The translations under genes and the position numbers were made by a program. 9,302 nucleotides of DNA. It comes from Clostridiales bacterium. Lineage in GTDB: Bacteria > Bacillota > Clostridia > Oscillospirales > Acutalibacteraceae. The stretch covers positions 1-9,302 of the forward strand of contig JAAZFZ010000167.1 in assembly GCA_012511485.1 (NCBI GenBank), read 5' to 3'. Under the pieces are notes generated by a model that was given only the letters and a program-made list of their open reading frames with translations, had not been told where the DNA came from and ran no database searches. The stretch's first letter is position 1; every line of letters begins with the position of its first letter. This document shows positions 6,038-9,302 of this stretch, one piece after another.

Positions 6038-6787
6038 ATGATAGTGCTCAAAACGAAAAGAGAGCTTACGCTCATGCGTGATGCTTGCAGGGTTTCGGCA
6101 GGGGCATTAAAGGTAGCGGGCGAGGCGGTTAAGCCGGGAGTAACTACCCTTGAAATTGACCGGATAGCATACGAGTTCATAATTGCACATGGCGCAGAGC
6201 CGGCGTTTTTGAATTACGGTGGGTTCCCTGCTACGGCGTGCATTTCCATAAACGATGAGGTCATTCATGGAATACCGAGCAAAGAGCGTGTCATAAAAGA
6301 GGGCGACCTGGTCAGCATAGACCTCGGAGCCAAACTGCACGGCTATGTCGGTGACAATGCTGCCACTTTCGCCGCGGGAAGGATAAGCCCCGAGGCGCAG
6401 CGGCTGAGCGACACCACGCGGAAGAGCCTGTATGAAGGCATCCGCGCGGCTGTTCCCGGCGGTAGAATCGGAGACATCGGTGCAGCTATTGAACGCTATT
6501 GCACGGAGAGAGGTTTTTCCGTTGTCAGGGATTATACCGGGCACGGAGTCGGAGCCGAGCTTCATGAGGATCCGAGTGTACCAAATTTCGGCACACCAGG
6601 CCGTGGTGTGCGCCTGTTACCGGGCATGACAATTGCCATTGAACCCATGATTAATCAGGGCGTTGAAGAAGTAAAGCGGTTGTCGGACGGTTGGACTGTC
6701 AAAACTCGGGACGGAAAGCTGTCAGCCCATTTTGAGCATACCGTTGCCATAACGGCTGACGGACCCAAAATTCTTACAGCTCTGTGA
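6038..6787 (+). CDS. map: methionine aminopeptidase, type I
   Basis: The product is 249 aa, a bare type Ia MetAP of the pita-bread fold. It removes the initiator methionine from nascent proteins after deformylation, in the cytoplasm at the ribosome exit. The five metal ligands are present: Asp95 and Asp106 (in SIDLGAKLHGYVGDN), His169 (TGHGVG), Glu202 (IAIEPM) and Glu233 (HFEHT). His77 (VIHGIP) and His176 (HEDP) match the substrate-binding histidines. GGAGG (6026-6030) lies 7 nt before ATG 6038. Codon use differs from the ribosomal genes, with five CGG and many ATA and CCG codons, consistent with lower expression or a different history. adk, its usual upstream partner, is missing. Confidence 0.97.
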   Translation: MIVLKTKRELTLMRDACRVSAGALKVAGEAVKPGVTTLEIDRIAYEFIIAHGAEPAFLNYGGFPATACISINDEVIHGIPSKERVIKEGDLVSIDLGAKLHGYVGDNAATFAAGRISPEAQRLSDTTRKSLYEGIRAAVPGGRIGDIGAAIERYCTERGFSVVRDYTGHGVGAELHEDPSVPNFGTPGRGVRLLPGMTIAIEPMINQGVEEVKRLSDGWTVKTRDGKLSAHFEHTVAITADGPKILTAL

Positions 6788-6798
6788 GGAGGACGGCA

Positions 6799-7053
6799 AT
6801 GTTCGAAAACGGTAGTGTAGTGAAATCACTTGCCGGTAGGGATAAAGGCAGTTATTTGCTGGTAGTGGGTGCTGCTCAATACGGTGTTTTCGTTTGCGAC
6901 GGCAAGGAGCGGCCGCTGGAGCGGCCAAAGCTCAAAAACCCGAAGCATCTGGAGCAGACAGGGTTCAGCCTTAATATGAAATCAGCATCAACTAATCGAG
7001 CTTTGAAAAGGGCGCTCAGATGTATCAGGGATGAGTGCTCCGGCGATACCTAA
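6799..7053 (+). CDS. KOW-domain RNA-binding protein (L14e-like, YbzG-type)
   Basis: The product from ATG 6799 is 84 aa. The first half is a KOW-type SH3 barrel: GSVVKSLAGRDKGSYLLVVG (residues 5-24), a strand FVCDGKERPLERPKLKNPKH (31-50), then LEQT. This pattern matches the small L14e/KOW proteins encoded between map and infA in many Firmicutes (ybzG in Bacillus), believed to bind RNA or ribosomes; their exact role is not established to my knowledge. The C-terminal 30 residues look helical and basic. An in-frame GTG at 6784 overlaps the map stop, but GAGGAGG (6786-6792) lies 6 nt before ATG 6799, which fixes the start. Codon use resembles map rather than the ribosomal genes. Confidence 0.85.
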   Translation: MFENGSVVKSLAGRDKGSYLLVVGAAQYGVFVCDGKERPLERPKLKNPKHLEQTGFSLNMKSASTNRALKRALRCIRDECSGDT

Positions 7054-7066
7054 GGGAGGTTTTCTA

Positions 7067-7285
7067 ATGTCTAAGCAGGATATGATCGAGATTGAAGGTA
7101 CAGTAATCGAAGCCCTTCCAAATGCATTCTTTACGGTTGAGTTGGAGAACGGGCACAGGATATTGGCAAATATTTCAGGGAAGCTGAGGATGAATTATAT
7201 CCGAATTCTTCCCGGAGATAGGGTGACAATTGAGATGTCACCATATGATCTGACCAGAGGGCGTATAATATGGCGCTCCAAATAG
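7067..7285 (+). CDS. infA: translation initiation factor IF-1
   Basis: The product is exactly 72 aa, the standard IF1 length, a single OB fold that occupies the 30S A site during initiation with IF2 and IF3. It has the family's opening MSKQDMIEIEGTVIEALPNA, the FFTVELENGHRILANISGK strand region (about residues 21-39), the MNYIRILPGDRVTIEMSPYD motif (about 42-61) and the LTRGRIIWRSK end. The frame is open further upstream to ATG 7031, but that start lies inside the KOW gene and has no SD; AAGGGAGG (7052-7059) precedes ATG 7067 by 7 nt. The stop is TAG. Confidence 0.97.
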   Translation: MSKQDMIEIEGTVIEALPNAFFTVELENGHRILANISGKLRMNYIRILPGDRVTIEMSPYDLTRGRIIWRSK

Positions 7286-7313
7286 GTCAAAGAAGATTTA
7301 AGGAGGGTGTTCT

Positions 7314-7427
7314 ATGAAAGTCAGACCTTCTGTCAAAAAAATTTGCGAAAAATGCAAAGTAATTAAACGCAAGGGAAAAGTAATGGTTATCTGTGAAAAT
7401 CCCAAGCACAAGCAGCGTCAGGGTTAA
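7314..7427 (+). CDS. rpmJ: 50S ribosomal protein L36, zinc form
   Basis: This 37-codon gene encodes L36, the smallest large-subunit protein. The protein begins MKVRPSVKKICEKCKV and ends with a CENPKHKQRQG-type tail. The zinc ligands Cys11, Cys14, Cys27 and His32 are all present, so this is the C+ form. AAGGAGG (7300-7306) lies 7 nt before ATG 7314, and the stop is TAA 7425-7427. Its place between infA and rpsM is the standard one in Firmicutes. A zinc-free L36 paralogue, found in some bacteria for zinc shortage, would be elsewhere if present. Confidence 0.97.
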   Translation: MKVRPSVKKICEKCKVIKRKGKVMVICENPKHKQRQG

Positions 7428-7462
7428 TGACGTAAACCATTTAATGGAGGTGCAACTGACAA

Positions 7463-7831
7463 ATGGCGCGTATATCAGGTGTAGACCTGCCAAGAGATAA
7501 AAGGATTGAGATAGCACTCACCTATATTCTTGGCATAGGTCGCAAAACCGCAAGCGACATTATAGCAGCAACAGGTATTAATCCTGACACAAGAGTCAAG
7601 GATTTAAATGAGGATGAAATTGCAAAGCTGCGTGAGCACATTGACCACAACTGCAAGGTCGAGGGTGACTTGCGCCGTGAAACAGCGTTTGACATCAAAA
7701 GGCTCATTGAAATCGGCTGCTACCGCGGCGTTCGTCATCGCAAGGGGCTGCCCGTAAGAGGTCAGCGCTCAAAGACAAACGCACGCACACGCAAGGGTCC
7801 TAAGAAGACCATAGCTAACAAGAAGAAGTAA
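7463..7831 (+). CDS. rpsM: 30S ribosomal protein S13
   Basis: The product is 122 aa, standard for S13, a 30S head protein that forms bridges B1a/B1b with L5 and touches P-site tRNA through its basic tail. It starts MARISGVDLPRDKRIEIALT, has the helix-hairpin-helix-like YILGIGRKTASDII (about residues 21-34), and carries the family signature CYRGVRHRKGLPVRGQRSKT (86-105) followed by NARTRKGPKK. GGAGGTG (7446-7452) is 10 nt before ATG 7463. It opens the alpha-operon portion of the cluster, 35 nt after rpmJ. Confidence 0.97.
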   Translation: MARISGVDLPRDKRIEIALTYILGIGRKTASDIIAATGINPDTRVKDLNEDEIAKLREHIDHNCKVEGDLRRETAFDIKRLIEIGCYRGVRHRKGLPVRGQRSKTNARTRKGPKKTIANKKK

Positions 7832-7847
7832 GTCAAGGAGGGATAAT

Positions 7848-8255
7848 ATGGCTACCAAGGGTTCCGCTAAAAAAGCAACTGGCACACGCAGGCGTCGTGA
7901 GCGTAAGAATATTGAGCGCGGCGCTGCCCATATACAATCCACCTTCAACAACACCATTGTCACTATCACAGATACACAGGGCAATGCGGTTTCATGGGCA
8001 AGTGCCGGTGAGATGGGCTTCAGAGGTTCCAGGAAGTCAACACCCTTTGCTGCACAGACGGCTGCCGAGACAGCTGCTAAGGCTGCAATGGAGCATGGCA
8101 TGAAATATGTTGAGGTTTATGTTAAAGGCCCGGGTTCAGGGCGTGAAGCAGCAATCAGAGCATTACAGACAGCAGGCTTGGAGGTCAGCATGATTAAAGA
8201 TGTTACCCCCATTCCTCACAATGGCTGCCGCCCACCAAAGAGAAGGCGTGTATAA
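7848..8255 (+). CDS. rpsK: 30S ribosomal protein S11
   Basis: The product is 135 aa, somewhat long because of a basic N-terminal tail (about residues 1-20) of the kind seen in Firmicutes. S11 sits on the 30S platform beside the E-site mRNA path. Diagnostic segments are GAAHIQSTFNNTIVTITDTQ (about 25-44), the GFRGSRKSTPFAAQTAAE region (about 57-74), YVKGPGSGREAAIRAL and the C-terminal IPHNGCRPPKRRRV. The Asn125-Gly126 pair corresponds to the site converted to isoaspartate in E. coli S11; whether that happens here is inference. AAGGAGGG precedes ATG 7848, and the gene ends at TAA 8253-8255. Confidence 0.97.
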   Translation: MATKGSAKKATGTRRRRERKNIERGAAHIQSTFNNTIVTITDTQGNAVSWASAGEMGFRGSRKSTPFAAQTAAETAAKAAMEHGMKYVEVYVKGPGSGREAAIRALQTAGLEVSMIKDVTPIPHNGCRPPKRRRV

Positions 8256-8281
8256 TATATTTATTGGAGGTGTAACCAAAT

Positions 8282-8908
8282 ATGGCAAGATATACCGGTG
8301 CGGTCTGTAAACTTTGCCGCCGTGAGGGCAAAAAGCTCTTCCTTAAAGGCGAGCGCTGCTATACCGGCAAATGTTCGGTCGAGCGCCGCACATATGCTCC
8401 CGGCCAGCATGGACAGGGTCGCAAAAAAACTTCCGAATACGGCTTGCAGCTTCGTGCAAAACAGCAGGCAAGACGCTATTATGGTATTCAGGAAAGTCAA
8501 TTCCACAAATATTTTCTTATGGCTGAGCGCAAAGCCGGCGTAACAGGTGAAAACCTGCTCAGGATTTGCGAGAGCCGTCTTGATAATGTTGTTTATCTTT
8601 TGGGTTGGGCTAATTCCCGCGCAGAAGCAAGGCAGCTTGTCACACATGGGCATTACCAGGTTAACGGCAAGAAGGTTGACATTCCGTCATACCTTTTGAA
8701 AGCGGGAGATACCGTTTCAATTAAGAAAAAGAGCCTTGATTCTGAAAAAATCAAAGCAGTTCTTGAAACCAACGGTTCACGCCCTGTTCCGCAGTGGCTT
8801 GATATTGACCGTGAAAATTGTTCTGCAAAGGTGGTTAATTTGCCCGAACGCGAGCAGATTGCTGTTCCTGTTGAAGAACATCTCATCGTTGAGTTCTACT
8901 CCAAATAA
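8282..8908 (+). CDS. rpsD: 30S ribosomal protein S4, zinc form
   Basis: The product is 208 aa. S4 nucleates 30S assembly on the 16S 5' domain and lines the mRNA entry channel. The N-terminus has the zinc ligands Cys9, Cys12, Cys26 and Cys31, so this is the C+ form. The YAPGQHGQGRKKTSEYGLQL segment (about 38-57) follows. An S4 RNA-binding domain spans about residues 98-155 (ESRLDNVVYLLGWANSRAEA, then the VTHGHYQVNGKKVDIPSYLL region). GGAGGTG (8267-8273 region) lies about 10 nt before ATG 8282. Placement between rpsK and rpoA is usual in Clostridia, whereas Bacillus subtilis keeps rpsD elsewhere. S4 is a known autogenous repressor in several bacteria. Confidence 0.97.
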   Translation: MARYTGAVCKLCRREGKKLFLKGERCYTGKCSVERRTYAPGQHGQGRKKTSEYGLQLRAKQQARRYYGIQESQFHKYFLMAERKAGVTGENLLRICESRLDNVVYLLGWANSRAEARQLVTHGHYQVNGKKVDIPSYLLKAGDTVSIKKKSLDSEKIKAVLETNGSRPVPQWLDIDRENCSAKVVNLPEREQIAVPVEEHLIVEFYSK

Positions 8909-8916
8909 TTGCAATG

Positions 8917-8958
8917 AAGCGTTATTTGAATGCTTATTAATGCAGCAAAAACGCTGCA
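8917..8958 (+). promoter_or_regulatory. two tandem hairpins in the rpsD-rpoA leader
   Basis: The first hairpin pairs AAGCGTT (8917-8923) with AATGCTT (8929-8935), giving 7 bp with one G-U pair and loop ATTTG. The second pairs TGCAGC (8941-8946) with GCTGCA (8953-8958), a perfect 6-bp stem with loop AAAAAC. A competing pairing exists between AGCGTT (8918-8923) and AACGCT (8950-8955). Only a short GTTTAA follows, so it is not a convincing terminator. Its location, 10-60 nt before the rpoA SD, suits a leader element, for example for S4 feedback; this is inference. Confidence 0.45.
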
Positions 8959-8979
8959 GTTTAACAAGGAGGGTTTTGT

Positions 8980-9302
8980 ATGATTGGAATCGAAAAGCCC
9001 AGAATCGAGGCAACCGACCTTTTGGCGGATGGAACTTACGGCAAATTTATTGTGGAGCCGCTTGAGAGAGGCTTTGGCACAACTCTTGGCAATAGCCTCA
9101 GGCGTGTGCTGCTTTCTTCTTTGCCCGGCTATGCAATTACTTCCGTTAAAATCGATGGGATACTCCACGAGTTTTCTACAGTCGAAGGGGTAAAAGAGGA
9201 TGTTACAGAGATTGTTTTGAACCTCAAGGATGTCATTCTGAAATTGCACGACAATGGCCCCAGAACGATATATATTGATGCCAAAGGCCCCTGTGAAGTT
9301 AC
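8980..9302 (+). CDS. rpoA: RNA polymerase alpha subunit, N-terminal part (3' truncated by window)
   Basis: The frame is open from ATG 8980 to the window edge, giving 107 complete codons. This is the alpha N-terminal domain, which dimerises and seeds assembly of beta and beta-prime. The hallmark ERGFGTTLGNSLRRVLLSSL (residues 29-48) contains the conserved RR pair, and GYAITSVKIDGILHEFSTVE plus GVKEDVTEIVLNLKDVILK (about 50-89) complete the dimerisation region. AAGGAGGG (about 8966-8973) precedes ATG 8980 by 6-7 nt. The 71-nt gap after rpsD is the longest in the window and holds two hairpins. The linker and the promoter-UP-element-binding C-terminal domain are beyond the window. Confidence 0.97.
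   Translation, partial: MIGIEKPRIEATDLLADGTYGKFIVEPLERGFGTTLGNSLRRVLLSSLPGYAITSVKIDGILHEFSTVEGVKEDVTEIVLNLKDVILKLHDNGPRTIYIDAKGPCEV

Noticed and set aside
7264..7269. TATAAT at the end of infA, a possible -10 box for rpmJ/rpsM
   Set aside because: No -35 element lies at 16-18 nt; the nearest TTGAGA (7230-7235) is 28 nt away. The box is made by coding bases of the conserved RGRIIW segment.
8251..8256. TATAAT at the rpsK stop, a possible promoter for rpsD
   Set aside because: The bases at the -35 position are GC-rich and unlike TTGACA, and the box overlaps the stop codon of rpsK. Read-through transcription explains rpsD expression.
8736..9065. Plus-strand frame bridging the end of rpsD and start of rpoA
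   Set aside because: It overlaps both certain genes out of frame, lacks an SD at its start, and its protein has no recognisable features.
1..9302. CRISPR arrays, tRNA or rRNA genes, insertion sequences, attachment sites or phage genes
   Set aside because: No array-like repeats, tRNA-like cloverleaf, transposase or inverted terminal repeats were seen; the window is wholly filled by ribosomal and translation genes.

Overview
The window is a contiguous piece of the S10-spc-alpha ribosomal protein supercluster. It runs from the last codons of rplP (L16) to the first third of rpoA. All genes are on the + strand, nearly every gap is under 35 nt, and almost every gene has a strong Shine-Dalgarno (SD) sequence of the AAGGAGG type. 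Strong SDs, a zinc-type short S14 (61 aa), a KOW-domain gene between map and infA, and rpsD sitting between rpsK and rpoA together point to a Firmicute of the class Clostridia. GC looks moderate (high 40s percent by eye). I cannot name a genus; an Oscillospiraceae-like gut clostridium is a guess.

Layout: the end of the S10 operon and start of spc (1-976) holds rplP (3' end), rpmC, rpsQ and rplN. The spc block (991-5983) holds rplX, rplE, rpsZ (type Z S14), rpsH, rplF, rplR, rpsE, rpmD, rplO and secY. The translation-factor segment (6038-7427) holds map, a KOW RNA-binding protein, infA and rpmJ. The alpha block (7463-9302) holds rpsM, rpsK, rpsD and partial rpoA. rpmJ (37 codons) is a small gene that a length-based ORF search would miss. 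Starts needing care are rpmD (ATG 3980, not GTG 3971), the KOW gene (ATG 6799), infA (ATG 7067), rpsE (TTG), and rplN, rpsZ and secY (all GTG).

The genes work together: ribosomal proteins of both subunits, the translocon channel that accepts nascent membrane proteins, the aminopeptidase that trims the initiator Met, initiation factor IF1, and the RNA polymerase alpha subunit are presumably made from long read-through transcripts. I see no convincing internal promoter or intrinsic terminator. Four of the proteins (L24, S14, L36, S4) keep zinc-binding Cys/His sets.

I do not see a new biological system here; this is conserved housekeeping DNA. Points worth a second look: adk, usually between secY and map in Firmicutes, is absent, and the 54-nt gap instead holds a GC-rich hairpin. 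The 71-nt rpsD-rpoA gap holds two hairpins plus a competing pairing. L24 has an unusual C-x4-C second zinc knuckle. The KOW gene belongs to a conserved but poorly characterised family.
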